Source: Trichomonas vaginalis G3 (taxonomy: Eukaryota; Parabasalia; Trichomonadida; Trichomonadidae). From it: DNA of 64,000 nucleotides. Positions within the stretch are counted from its first letter, which is position 1; each line of letters starts with the position of its first letter. The position numbers and the translations under genes were made by a program. Under the pieces are notes generated by a model. That model was not told the DNA's origin. It was given only the letters and a program-made list of their open reading frames with translations, and did not search any database. Shown here piece by piece: positions 31,962 through 41,857 of the stretch. The stretch is taken from positions 25,311,896-25,375,895 of the forward strand of contig NC_067206.1 in the NCBI RefSeq assembly GCF_026262505.1. Direction: 5' to 3'.

Positions 31962-32532
31962 CTCAATCATATACTTATCAACTTTTCAAAATATTTTAAA
32001 TTTCAAGACATTTAAAACTTATTTGGCCTCTTGATTTCCTTCGTAGAACAAAAATGAGTGAAACAGTTTTCAATTTTGTCCATAATTTGAATATATTGTC
32101 CAAAATTATTTACCTATTACAGAAACGAAATAAAATATTAACACTCCACATCACCAAATCAAAATATAAATAATGATATCTTTATTATAATTCAATCGAT
32201 ATAATCCTTATATGTCCATATTGTTATGAACATACTTTGAATTATTTTACAGATAAATAATATCTACTTAAAATCATTTTGATTCAGCAAACTGGGGGAG
32301 TTGAGAAAGGTATTTATAGACATGAATGAAAAATTAAATTGCAAATAGGGTTATTGGGCAAGATTTTGTACCCTTCTGCAGAACCCAATGAAATTAATAT
32401 ATGGTACCATATAGTGTCTGATCTGTGGGAGTACCACACCAATGATATTTCACAAAATATCATTGTTACATATAGTTTCTGATCTGTGAGATATGAGTAA
32501 GAATTAATGAAAGTATTGAAAAAGTGACAAAA
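31962..32532. other. Intergenic region with a short direct repeat
   Basis: A+T-rich. A ~23-bp sequence (atatagtgtctgatctgtg.gag) at about 32408 recurs at about 32469, 60 bp apart. No gene seen. Confidence 0.5.
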
Positions 32533-32853
32533 ATGGAAGAAAAATGGCAAACTGCGATAGAATTATTGGAAAAGATTAATAATGGCGAGGTTCAAACAAC
32601 AGAAAAACAAAAGAAAAAGCTAGAATCACTCATTGAAGGTCATAACGCACAAGTTGAAGCAGATCTGGAACTTAAAAAAGGAATGGTTGGACTTCTTTAC
32701 GAAAAATACATTTATTCCAATAAGATTTGCCTTTTAGAAAAACTTGGAGTCAGGAATAAATGGAGACATCCTCTTTTAGCCGAAATTCGCGAAATATTAT
32801 TCGAAGAAAATGAGTTATTCGAAATAACAGACTTCATGGTATCTCAAGAGTGA
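32533..32853 (+). CDS. Small charged helical protein, hypothetical
   Basis: 106 aa from the ATG at 32533 (MEEKWQTAIELL); the frame is open a little further through a GTG. Predicted mostly helical and charged (EKQKKKLESLIEGHNAQ), without membrane or signal sequence. No initiator lies upstream and no family is recognised. Accepted with caution because the amino-acid make-up is protein-like. Confidence 0.45.
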   Translation: MEEKWQTAIELLEKINNGEVQTTEKQKKKLESLIEGHNAQVEADLELKKGMVGLLYEKYIYSNKICLLEKLGVRNKWRHPLLAEIREILFEENELFEITDFMVSQE

Positions 32854-33600
32854 TGATATCACAACACTACAACAATATTGAAGAAAATCAATTTTTTTTG
32901 AATATTGATTTATCTACTTCAAATTACTCACATCCATATACAAAAATATCTGTTATATCGCCCGATTCAATTTATTACTGTTTGTTTTGTAAATTAAACA
33001 TTCTTTTTTTCAAATATTTTTTTCAGAAGATTGTTGTGAAAATTATGCCATTTTAACATTACAGTCACATCTAAAATAACAATTTGATTGGTTTAAGAAG
33101 TAGTCCAACTCAATTTTGAAAGAATTGCAGCCTAAAAATACAAAATATGCATTTTTTCTCTAGTATCAAATATATATTTTTTTGCATGATTAAAAACCAT
33201 ATGTATTACATCATGTAACACAACCAGTTATGTGAAATTTGATTTTCTTTAAGAGGAATCTCAAGAAAATAAAATTATAGAGGAGTTTTTCGCACTTTAC
33301 TAGAGCACCAAAACTCAGAAAAAGAATTTAACAACAATTGAAAAAGAGCGAAAGGAAGAATAAAGATTTGTACGAATCTAAAATGAATTAAATTCAATAC
33401 AACATATGAATTGGTATTACTTAATCAAGAAGGTGGTAACTTTACCATTAACTAAAGCATTTGTTTCTAAAAATTTGTTAATCTTATTTAGATGTATCTT
33501 CATTAGAAACAAAACATAAAGAAATGAATAGCATATTTAATCAAAATCAATGATATTTCAAAATATAATATAAAACAAAAAAATAAAATTAAAAATAAAA
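32854..33600. other. Intergenic region, about 0.75 kb
   Basis: Between the 3' ends of the small + gene and the PP2A B gene on the minus strand. A 68-codon frame opening with GTG at 32850 is compositionally poor and not accepted. Nothing else seen. Confidence 0.55.
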
Positions 33601-34737
33601 TTAAGGCTTGCAATCGTAAATGTATAGTTTTGTTCCATTGGCCACAGCTGCCACAGATCCATTCAAGCAGTCAACGGCAGCTACAGCGTGTTCATGGTCC
33701 CATCTCTTCTTATCCTTCAAGAAAAAGAAAGCTCCTCTTCTTTGTCCTGTTTGTACTGTATCTATGACACCTGCGGACGTAACAAGACTTAGTTCTCCTC
33801 CGAGTTTTCCTGTTGCAACGGTCTTTTCGTCGAACCAACCACATCTAAATGGCTCATTTCCTTGCATGTGGTTTCTTTGGCTCTCAGTAGCAAGAGAGAT
33901 CACGGAGACCGGCTCTTTCATGTTCCTTGAGTCCCAGAATATTATGTCGCTGGGGTGGCGAGAGAAAAGATTAACTCCGTCAGGAGAATATTTGCATTCA
34001 GTAATTGCGGAGTGATGTCCTGCGAGAGGCTTGATGCAGGATGCACGGGAGGTAGGAGTAGTTAACTTGGGAGCAACTCTTGAGTCTATAATGTTAACAT
34101 TTCCTTTTACATCGCCTGCAAGTAAAATGTCGCAACTTTTTGGATTAAAATCAATACGGGTAAGCTGATTTTCGTTGGTGAATATGGTGGCGTTTCTGTT
34201 TAACGAATCTAAGCGACCAATTATAACATCTTTATTTTCGGCGTAAGCAAACGAGATGCCATCATTACATGCACGAGAGGCTGATATAGTATTACCTTCT
34301 CTGGCTTGTAGACGACATACTTCATTGGTTGTAATGAAGCGCTCACGCTTTGTAATAGTTGGGAATGTAATACCTTGAGCAACAAAGTCTTTTGGTATTG
34401 CTGGTTCTACTTTATCGGATATGAACCAAATGTGAATGTCTTGCTGACCTGAGGTAAGTAAAAGTGGAGATTTTCTTTGTGATGGGAATAATTCTGTATC
34501 AATAATAATAGGATTGACTTCTTTTTGCATTTTAACATCAATGGTCTTCGTGTTTGCACCCCATGTATATACATGGTCCCAGCATCCGCCTGTAATTCTT
34601 TTTTCAAAAACAAAAACTTGACCTGACATTGATCCTGCACATATTATATTGCCTGATATCGAGACAGAGGTAGATGTTATCCAATTTTGGGTGCCTTTGT
34701 CTTGAGAAAATTCGCATTTTTTATCCCAGCGTGACAT
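33601..34737 (-). CDS. PP2A regulatory B subunit, B55-like WD40 protein (divergent)
   Basis: 378 aa, shorter than the usual ~445. The N-terminus [10 protein letters not shown] and [13 protein letters not shown] match WCFSQVKG and GDKGGRVVIFQ of B55; [21 protein letters not shown] matches [42 protein letters not shown] matches [21 protein letters not shown]. It would form a beta-propeller that directs PP2A to its substrates, including in mitotic exit. Several inter-blade loops are shorter than in animals. ATG at 34737 on the minus strand. The B55 assignment is good; which PP2A catalytic subunit it serves is not knowable here. Confidence 0.85.
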   Translation of the reverse strand: [378 protein letters not shown]

Positions 34738-35377
34738 CTATTTTATATCACATGTCGAAATTTTCGATATAAAATTTTATATGCGCAATCTCTTATACTT
34801 TATAAAATCAACACATTTAGCTATAAGAGTTGCAAATTCTTATTAAAATGTTGCAATAATACAATGAGAATTTCATGTTTTTTGAAATTATTGTAATTTA
34901 GGGATAATTGATTGTTACATAAGTATCTATATCAAAAAACTTTTAACCTTTGAATCTTTAGCCTTATAGATCTTTATCTAAAATTCAAAGATCAGAAACT
35001 AATCTGATTAAGCTCTGGATAGGGACAAATTAGAATGTAAAGTACCCGAGATAGTTGGCAACACCTGAAAAATACCACATTTTAACATTTGAAAATATAT
35101 ATCAAAATTATGCTGTATTGTTAGAATACTAATATGGCTAGGTATTTTGTAAGTCAGTGAGAGTTATTCCTCTATTCAATGATTCGATATTATTCAATTT
35201 CGTATCAAAAATTTCAAATTCCATTCGATTTGATGATATAAATACGATTTATAATAGGTGTGTATTGCATCTGTTATATAAAAATGTGTTTTTAAATTAT
35301 GTAAATTTGATAATTCTGCCAATTTAAGACATGATTTGAGAAAAGCATTGAAATCTGGCAACTTTTTTTTATTTTTC
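34738..35377. other. Intergenic region between diverging genes
   Basis: A+T-rich, holds the promoters of the PP2A B gene (-) and the BTB gene (+). No initiator consensus near either start and no repeat noted. Confidence 0.5.
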
Positions 35378-36793
35378 ATGACTACTCTCCAAATAAGAAT
35401 ACCATTTAATCCAACACTAGATACAATGAAGGAGTTCCAAGATGTCGTTTTAGTCTCTCCATACCATAAGGTAGAATACAAAGCAAACCGTCTTAAACTT
35501 GCACAATTATCCCCATATTTTAGGAGAAAATTTAATGAAATCAAACCCGAGCCAGGAAATGTTTTAAGATTCCAGCTCGAAAAGGATCCGAAAAATGCAA
35601 CACAGGTAGTTTTAGATGGTTTCCAGACTTTCAAATTAACTATTAATCCAGATATTGCACCGGCTCTTTTGTGTGTAAGTTCTATTTACGAATTACCTCA
35701 TTATTGCCAATTTGCAATAGAAGTTATCCAAAAAGCGATCGTTGCTAATTCACCCTATAAAACAATTTCCAGATACCTCAGTGAGTTTCAGGAATATGGT
35801 ATCGTTGAGCACGTTGATAAATTAATTCCTTATTTTGCCCAATATCTAATTGATGCCATTGCAAGACCAGAAATTGCCGACCATTCACTTGATGAATTGC
35901 TAGACTTGATTACTGATGGTAGAGTGCTATCCAAGTTGATTTTGTATATCATAAAGGAGCGTAATTTTAAATTAGCAACATCAGCCATTCTCAAGACATT
36001 TGATACATTCTATGACAAGCATCCCAATATGTCCGCTGATGAGAAGGAGTCTTTCATGGATAATGAAATCATTAATTGGGATCAACCTGATACCTTCCAA
36101 TATCTGACCAAATTCAAATGCTTATGGCTTGGCTATAAGAAGGCTCGTGAGAATTTCAAGAAGATCTTCGTCAATCGTCGCAAGATTATCAATGAATTCA
36201 AACCAGACGAAAGCAATCCGAAACAGATGGTCAAACGTTGGTACGCGCTTTCCCTTATTAAAGATATCCATGAATCCGATCCTTCGCAAGATAATGAAAA
36301 TTATAATACGATCAAGTTTATTACAACACTTGGTGGAGTCGCCAAGCAGCTCGATCCTGAAAAATTCGGATTAATCAACCCAGATCCAAAAGTTATTCCA
36401 TGCGGCGACCAAATCCTCGATGATAACTACAAGCACTCAAATATCTTTATGAAGAACGAGAAGATTTTCTGCGCGATCGGTAACGATAAACATGCTGTCG
36501 TTGATTTCGGATCAGAAGTTTACGCTTCTTCTATCGTTCTTGATTTCGAAATTGCCGCAAGGATAAGAAAAATTGGAGACATATCCCAGTATTTCCCACA
36601 TCCAAAGAGTGTTGAAATCACGTTCTTCTCCGGTCAGAAACAAACACATTCTCAAAAATACGATGTTAAATCAAGAATCTTCACAATAAAACAAGTTAAT
36701 AGGGCCTTTACCAAGATAGTTATATCACCATCAAATAAAGCAGCCACATTCAAGTTGAAGAATGTTGAAATAGTAGGACACTTTACTAATTAG
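35378..36793 (+). CDS. BTB/POZ protein with a C-terminal discoidin-like domain
   Basis: 471 aa from the ATG at 35378; the frame is open upstream through TTG, but MTTLQIRIPF is the first Met. Residues about 20-120 resemble a BTB fold (FQDVVLVSPYHKVEYKANRLKLAQLSPYFRRKF), followed by a helical BACK-like linker (about 120-290) and a beta-rich C-terminal domain (about 330-470) with FGSEVYASSIVLDFEI and a last strand FKLKNVEIVGHF in the manner of F5/8-type C (discoidin) domains. BTB proteins often act as cullin-3 adaptors or assembly scaffolds. This domain pair is a common trichomonad design. Domain names are by pattern only. Confidence 0.65.
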   Translation: MTTLQIRIPFNPTLDTMKEFQDVVLVSPYHKVEYKANRLKLAQLSPYFRRKFNEIKPEPGNVLRFQLEKDPKNATQVVLDGFQTFKLTINPDIAPALLCVSSIYELPHYCQFAIEVIQKAIVANSPYKTISRYLSEFQEYGIVEHVDKLIPYFAQYLIDAIARPEIADHSLDELLDLITDGRVLSKLILYIIKERNFKLATSAILKTFDTFYDKHPNMSADEKESFMDNEIINWDQPDTFQYLTKFKCLWLGYKKARENFKKIFVNRRKIINEFKPDESNPKQMVKRWYALSLIKDIHESDPSQDNENYNTIKFITTLGGVAKQLDPEKFGLINPDPKVIPCGDQILDDNYKHSNIFMKNEKIFCAIGNDKHAVVDFGSEVYASSIVLDFEIAARIRKIGDISQYFPHPKSVEITFFSGQKQTHSQKYDVKSRIFTIKQVNRAFTKIVISPSNKAATFKLKNVEIVGHFTN

Positions 36794-37403
36794 ATAATAT
36801 TTTGATTAAACATCTTATTTTAATCTTATATTAATCAAAAATCTCCTTTTTACTTTAATTTCGAAAAAGAATTTTTTCAAATTTTAAATTAATATGATGT
36901 TCAATCGATGAATTAGCTAAAATGTTAGGCCAAAAAGTGAAATAAGACTGATTTCTTCATAATACCTTATAATCTAAGAAATATTGTTGATATCTCACAA
37001 TAATTTTATGGGATATCACCAATGACAACGATGTTGTAGAACAAGCAAGTCTTTGTTTATTATTTACTTATGTCACAATGAATTCCCATTATGAATTGAT
37101 GGAAATTGATGGTGTCTTTTGAAGTCAAAAAATTTGCTTATGGAAAAATTTTAGATGACACATCTTGATTCATAAAACTAGAATGGTTTAATTTGAAACG
37201 GCTTTTATAGTCATACAATATGAACAAACATGTCTCAAACTCAGGAATCATGTAATGTTCTTAATGAAATTCCCCAAAGAGGTGATTCAATCTTCCTATT
37301 TCAGATATATTTTGAAAGTACATAGATAGAAGATGTAATATCCAGGTTCTCATAAAAGTTGTGTCAAAAAAGATTTTGGCTCTCCAAGAGCGAGACGATA
37401 AAA
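36794..37403. other. Intergenic region
   Basis: About 0.6 kb, A+T-rich, non-coding. The ribosomal-protein promoter occupies its end. Confidence 0.5.
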
Positions 37404-37411
37404 AGCGGTTT
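37404..37411 (+). promoter_or_regulatory. M3 core-promoter motif of the eL30 gene
   Basis: AGCGGTTT fits the reported T. vaginalis M3 pattern (A/G/T)(A/G)C(G/C)G(T/C)T(T/A/G), a Myb-recognition-like element, 8 bp before an M5 motif. Match read directly from the sequence. Confidence 0.7.
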
Positions 37412-37418
37412 GAGTGGT

Positions 37419-37423
37419 CCTTT
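37419..37423 (+). promoter_or_regulatory. M5 (CCTTT) initiator of the eL30 gene
   Basis: CCTTT begins 10 bp before the ATG at 37429. M5 is the alternative initiator reported for T. vaginalis, with transcription starting inside CCTTT; no TCAYTW Inr is present here. It gives a leader of under 10 nt. Confidence 0.75.
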
Positions 37424-37428
37424 TTGTA

Positions 37429-37767
37429 ATGGGACGCAAGAAATTATCTCGCGCTCGCGAATCCATCATCAACTCCCTCTCCCTTGTCACAAAGTCCGGC
37501 AAGTACTCCCTCGGTATTTCCCAGACACTCAAGTCCCTCCGCAATGGTGAGGCCAAGCTCGTCATCTTCGCTTCTAATGTTGCCCCAGCTCACCGTTCCC
37601 TCATCGAATACTACGCTATGCTCTCCGGCTGCGATATCCTCCCATTCGATGGCGATAACGTAGATCTTGGCACAGCCTGCGGTAAGTACTTCCGCTCCTC
37701 TGTCATTTCCATCATCGATGCTGGTGAGTCCGAAATCCTCAAGATGATCAAGCAAAAGGATGAGTAA
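37429..37767 (+). CDS. RPL30: 60S ribosomal protein eL30
   Basis: 112 aa, the usual eL30 length (115 in human). Reads MGRKKLSRARESIINSL, SGKYSLGISQTLKSLR and AKLVIFASNVAPAHRS, with KSRIEYYAML-type and GTACGKYFR motifs of the L7Ae/L30e fold, and ends SGESDIL-like (AGESEILKMI). It sits on the large ribosomal subunit near the interface. The frame is open upstream via GTG, but the M5 motif fixes ATG 37429 as the start. Codon use is strongly biased (many C-ending codons), as expected of a highly expressed gene. Stop TAAA. SHQ1 follows after 160 bp. Confidence 0.97.
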   Translation: MGRKKLSRARESIINSLSLVTKSGKYSLGISQTLKSLRNGEAKLVIFASNVAPAHRSLIEYYAMLSGCDILPFDGDNVDLGTACGKYFRSSVISIIDAGESEILKMIKQKDE

Positions 37768-37926
37768 ATTACAATGCAAATCTACACGATATTTTTTGCC
37801 AATAATCTTCATAATAAACAACCCCATTGCATTAGCCTTCTAATACAGCATAAATACCATCTCTTTTTATAACTAATATCCTTTAGTTTCTATCTTGTGT
37901 CTCTCATACAATTTTTTTTTTAAAAA

Positions 37927-39225
37927 ATGCCTTTAACTCCGGATTTTTGGATCACACAAGATTCTGATTTCCTTCATTTCACTATCAAATGTCCTAATGT
38001 TCGTGCTAAAGACATGGAACTTGTCGTTGCTGATACAGAGTTTAATTTTAACGCAGAACCATATATGTTGATCCTTCACTTTCAACATTCATTGAGAGAT
38101 GGTGAAGGATGCACTGCTTCATATGATATTGATGCAGGAATGTTTACCGCTACCATTAAAAAAGCAATTCCTGGAGAAGATTTTCCAGAAATTCTTTTAC
38201 TAACAACATTAAAAGCACCACAACCACAAAAGAAAGAATTATTTGAGGTTGTAAGCAGATCAACCGCTCTTGAATGGACAGATGATGCACCAGATATTTC
38301 TCATTATGGATTCAACTTCTGGGCAATAGATTTCTTCGAAAATATGGGTGAAATTCTTCCATACGTTGCTGAAATATCAGATCCAGATCATACAATACTT
38401 CCTGCGCGCACAAAAATGAGAATTGAAAAAGAAAATGACGATTACGATCCAGATCGTGTAATTTTCGATCATGTAAATCCATATCCTATCAAAGTCGAGC
38501 ATCTTAACAATCTTTTAACAGATTTTACTCCAGAAGAACGCAAGAAATTATTAGATATCAAACGTCAAGAATTTTTGATGTGCAGAGATGTCGCGAAGTC
38601 CTCATTTTACTCAATAGCCGAAGTCTGCTACTCATCTGTCATGGATATTGTCTGCTTTGGCCCAGAAGGCTCATGTCAATCAAATTGGACAATCGCACAG
38701 CTCTCTCCGACCCTTTCATGGTTCGATTCTTTCCCCACAGCCCGCGAAATGATTATCGCAACTGTTAGAAGAACAATGGTATATAACGTATCAAGAAGTT
38801 TTTCTTTGGCCGAGACAGTTTGGAAAGAAACAGAGAAGTTTATCAAAGCTGGAAGGACACCGATCATCAAAGCTCTTATTCGCGCAAAAAGCGCATTAGA
38901 AAAAGCAGAACACAGATGGAGATTAAACAAATTGTACATCGATCCAATGATATCGTGGATACAAGAACTCAAGGAAGAAGAGTTCCAAGAGTTTTCTAAA
39001 GAAGTTTGCAATGAAATTGATAATTTCGTTACAAAAGATGAAGTTGACTACGACTGGGCCATCGAACTATGCGAAAAATACGCTGTTCAGTTAAAAGAAA
39101 ATGGAGAATTGGACCAATACGACCAAGTTAATGATTTAGACGTTCTTAAAGAGATGGATCCACAAGAAATCGAAGAGGAAGACTTCGAACATAACTATGA
39201 ACCTGTTGATATCTATTCCAGTTAA
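37927..39225 (+). CDS. SHQ1: SHQ1, H/ACA snoRNP assembly factor
   Basis: 432 aa. N-terminal CS (p23-like) domain (1-95): PLTPDFWITQDSDFLHFTI parallels LTPAFDLSQDPDFLTIAI of human SHQ1, and FNFNAEPYMLILH parallels FKFYAKPYFLRLT. The C-terminal SHQ1 domain (about 140-400) has HYGF, QLSPTLSWFDSF (human KLSPTLCWFETW) and an LYIDPMISWIQ segment matching LYISDYCVWIQ. SHQ1 chaperones the pseudouridine synthase Cbf5/dyskerin before H/ACA RNP assembly, so it implies a box H/ACA system here. The C-terminal tail is acidic. A MITE begins 20 bp after the stop. Confidence 0.96.
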   Translation: MPLTPDFWITQDSDFLHFTIKCPNVRAKDMELVVADTEFNFNAEPYMLILHFQHSLRDGEGCTASYDIDAGMFTATIKKAIPGEDFPEILLLTTLKAPQPQKKELFEVVSRSTALEWTDDAPDISHYGFNFWAIDFFENMGEILPYVAEISDPDHTILPARTKMRIEKENDDYDPDRVIFDHVNPYPIKVEHLNNLLTDFTPEERKKLLDIKRQEFLMCRDVAKSSFYSIAEVCYSSVMDIVCFGPEGSCQSNWTIAQLSPTLSWFDSFPTAREMIIATVRRTMVYNVSRSFSLAETVWKETEKFIKAGRTPIIKALIRAKSALEKAEHRWRLNKLYIDPMISWIQELKEEEFQEFSKEVCNEIDNFVTKDEVDYDWAIELCEKYAVQLKENGELDQYDQVNDLDVLKEMDPQEIEEEDFEHNYEPVDIYSS

Positions 39226-39244
39226 TTTTGTTTTTAATTTTATC

Positions 39245-39894
39245 GAGTGCGGGACAAATTTGCCAACTGTCACTTTTCAATAACCTTAAATTACGCTTTT
39301 CTAATTTTTTTAAAAATAACCTTAAATTATATTTGAAGAAATTATGTCTATGATATATGTTTTATTCTAGAATCTTGGAGTTTTCATGCACTACACAAGA
39401 GCTCCAAGGTTCCAAGAGTGAATGCTCAATAGCAATTATAGAGATGTACCTTTTCAAAATGACTTTTACTGATTAAATTTAATCAATAGAAGACATTTTG
39501 AAAAGGTACCTCTACAATTAGATATACAAGAGATTCAAAGCTTCATTTCAGATAGATTTGAAACTTTGAAACTCTTGGTAGATTTTGAGTGAATGCTGAC
39601 AATCATCTTTGAGAAGGTTTTCTTTAAGAAAACCTTCTCAAAGAGGTTTCTCAGGAGCCCTGAGGCTCCCTTTCGTAATGATTGGGAGCCTTGGGGCTCC
39701 TGAGACGAAGAATGGCTTCGCCGAATCTTTGATCAGCAGAGGCCAAATGAAAAGGCCTCTGCTGATGGATTCTCAGGAGCCCTGAGGCTCCCTTTCGTAA
39801 TGATTGGGAGCCTTGGGGCTCCTGCAGCAGAGTATCGCTCCGCTCCATTAATTTTTTTTTAAAAAGTGCCGTGTGGCAAATTTGTCCTGTTCCC
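39245..39894. mobile_element. MULE-type MITE with 9-bp target-site duplication
   Basis: 650 bp flanked by AATTTTATC on both sides (39236-39244 and 39895-39903). Ends are inverted: GAGTGCGGGACAAATTTGCCA on the left and, inverted, GGGAACAGGACAAATTTGCCA on the right (shared core GGACAAATTTGCCA). The inside is a set of strong hairpins: a palindrome around 39441-39515 (ggtaccttttcaaaatg arms), a perfect 18-bp-arm hairpin at 39607-39643, and a GC-rich 54-bp unit (tctcaggagccctgaggctccc...) at about 39650 and 39771 that is itself a hairpin, separated by a gcagaggcc/ggcctctgc stem. No protein is encoded. It lies 20 bp past the SHQ1 stop. Confidence 0.85.
39607..39855. repeat. Cluster of GC-rich hairpins inside the MITE
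   Basis: Perfect stem ctttgagaaggttttctt/aagaaaaccttctcaaag, then two direct copies of a 54-bp hairpin unit (aggagccctgaggctcc ... gggagccttggggctcct) flanking a further stem. G+C is far above the local average. Confidence 0.85.
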
Positions 39895-40142
39895 AATTTT
39901 ATCTTGTTTTTTTATAAAAAATAGAAATTATGAGCTTTAAAGCATTTTTCTTGAATAAGCTTATCATTTAAAATCGATGTGATCATTACAACCTTCTTTT
40001 CGAGCTAATTTTCAGATAATTTTCTCAAAATCATTCAAATCAGAGAAAGTCTATATGATGAAATTTGTGTTACATCATATGGTGAATATAAATATAATAG
40101 TAATTTATGTTTTTGTCAAAACACAATTTTTTTTTCAAAGCG

Positions 40143-40853
40143 ATGAATTTCTGCGAGAATACTCGACAGAAATGTATCGAAATCATAGACAATTTAATGA
40201 AACATCCAATAGCAGAAATATTTATCAACCCAATAGACCCAGAATTAGACAATGTTCCTAACTATTTCGAAATTATTAAAAAACCAATGGATTTATCAAC
40301 GGTAAAAAAGAATTTACAAGACGGAACTTACACTAACTTCAATGATTTTAAGAAAGACGTCGAACAAATATGGGGAAATGCTTCGTTATTTAACGGAAGA
40401 CCTTCATTACCTTCAATGATGGCTGACGAACTAGCAAGAATATTTAAGAAACTTGTTTCCCCTATAGAGTCATTAGGTAGAGAAGAATGGATTGCTGCTT
40501 ATTCCAAATCTCAAGCACATCTTTACAAATTATTCAGAGCTCAACCAAAGCAATTAGAGCAATTTAACTTATCACCAGACACAGAAATGCTTGTTCCTGA
40601 AAGGAGACTTGCAAGATCATTCCTTCAGGCAGAAGATACAAAATTATTCCAAGAAGCTTTCAGATTTATTCATGATCCTGCTCATTTATCAAAACTTAAG
40701 CAAATTATTACAGAAAATGAACCTTCAGTCGATCCAACTGAAGAAGAATTGCATATTAACTTATCTGCTTTGACTCAAAAGACTCTTAAGCTCTTGCGTG
40801 CATTTGCCATTGAAATGAAAGAAGTTCAAATGAGGCAACCAATGTTAGAATAA
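40143..40853 (+). CDS. Bromodomain protein
   Basis: 236 aa from ATG 40143 (MNFCENTRQK); an in-frame ATG at 40107 would add 12 hydrophobic residues and is less likely given the short leaders here. One bromodomain (about 5-100): NYFEIIKKPMDLSTVKKNL is the ZA-loop/alpha-A signature, and the acetyl-lysine-binding Asn is present in ASLFNGRPS. It is followed by about 130 helical residues of unknown role. It should read acetylated histones. BET-like in size of the domain but with a single copy and no recognisable ET domain. Stop TAAA. Confidence 0.88.
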   Translation: MNFCENTRQKCIEIIDNLMKHPIAEIFINPIDPELDNVPNYFEIIKKPMDLSTVKKNLQDGTYTNFNDFKKDVEQIWGNASLFNGRPSLPSMMADELARIFKKLVSPIESLGREEWIAAYSKSQAHLYKLFRAQPKQLEQFNLSPDTEMLVPERRLARSFLQAEDTKLFQEAFRFIHDPAHLSKLKQIITENEPSVDPTEEELHINLSALTQKTLKLLRAFAIEMKEVQMRQPMLE

Positions 40854-41026
40854 AATATAGATAGAAAATTCAAAATTATTTTGTTTCATTATAAAAAAAA
40901 ATCCTAAATATAGATTTTCATCATATAATAAGAGTGTTAAGATAGAAAAAACTTTGATTCTGATAAGCAAAAAACTGTCAGAATTTAATAAAATGAATTA
41001 CCTTTTTAATGAGCTAAAGAGAAAAG

Positions 41027-41857
41027 TTACTTTTGCATTGCGCCAAGTCCGCGGAGCTCCTGTTGCCAGTTGATCTTCTGGGCGTTAATTGGAAGTCTCC
41101 TTCTGAGTTTGTTAAGACCTTCAGAGTTGAGAAGCTCAAATCCTTGGGTAAGTGCGTTATTCCACTTGATGAAGAACTTGGATAATTTCTTAACAATATC
41201 TTCGGCCTTTGCGCCATCATCATCGCCTTGGTATGTATCTTCGAATTCTGAGACCTGTGTACCGATGCAGTTACCCTTTTCGTAGAAGTGGCCCTTAAGC
41301 TCGATAGATCCCTTGAGGTTTCCTTCGGCGCATGTGAAGTGCATTAAAATAATGCCAGTTCTGAAGTTTGCCTTGTTGATTGTTGATGCGCGGACGACAA
41401 TCTTTACGCCGTTCTTGCTATCGTATGTGCCGCATGTGCCGTTGTGGACTGTTGACTTGGCAAATGCAAGTGCAAGTGGCTGGATAGCCTCTCTTAATGA
41501 AGATGATTCGAGTGTCTCTTCTTCAACTGGCTGTGGCTCTTCGCCTTTAGCTGCTGGTTGAGGCTCTGGTGTAACGATGGTTTGGTTTTCAAAATCGTAA
41601 GTGAAAACTTTGTTGGTAACTGGATCAATGAATTTATTTTTGCCTCTACGAGCTTCCTCGCAAAGGATAGCCTTGTGATCATCAATCTCGATTGTTGAGC
41701 AGTTGTGAATTAACCAATCTTCCTTTGTCGCTTTGATGCCTTCGTCGATAATTTCAGTATTCTCAACAAATCCCTTGAGGGCGGCAACGACATCCTCGTA
41801 CTCACCAGGTGGTGATTCCTTAAGGAAGCGTGTGACTGACTTGATTTCTTCAGACAT
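41027..41857 (-). CDS. CAPZA: F-actin capping protein subunit alpha (CapZ alpha)
   Basis: 276 aa (human 286). N-terminus VTRFLKESPPGEYEDVVAAL matches [20 protein letters not shown], and the C-terminal LNKLRRRLPINAQKINWQQEL matches [21 protein letters not shown], the actin-binding tentacle region. GHFYEKGNC matches VHYYEDGNV. An extra acidic/Pro-rich insert of about 20 residues sits around 95-115. It caps barbed ends as a heterodimer with CapZ beta, not in this window. ATG 41857 on the minus strand. Codon use is biased, like the coactosin gene. Confidence 0.93.
   Translation of the reverse strand: MSEEIKSVTRFLKESPPGEYEDVVAALKGFVENTEIIDEGIKATKEDWLIHNCSTIEIDDHKAILCEEARRGKNKFIDPVTNKVFTYDFENQTIVTPEPQPAAKGEEPQPVEEETLESSSLREAIQPLALAFAKSTVHNGTCGTYDSKNGVKIVVRASTINKANFRTGIILMHFTCAEGNLKGSIELKGHFYEKGNCIGTQVSEFEDTYQGDDDGAKAEDIVKKLSKFFIKWNNALTQGFELLNSEGLNKLRRRLPINAQKINWQQELRGLGAMQK

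Noticed and set aside
32850-33056. 68-codon + frame after the small helical gene
   Set aside because: Opens with GTG, overlaps the upstream stop, and is a random A+T-rich translation.
40107-40142. Upstream ATG of the bromodomain gene
   Set aside because: Would add a short hydrophobic stretch (FLSKHNFFFKA) that is not part of the domain; not fully excluded.
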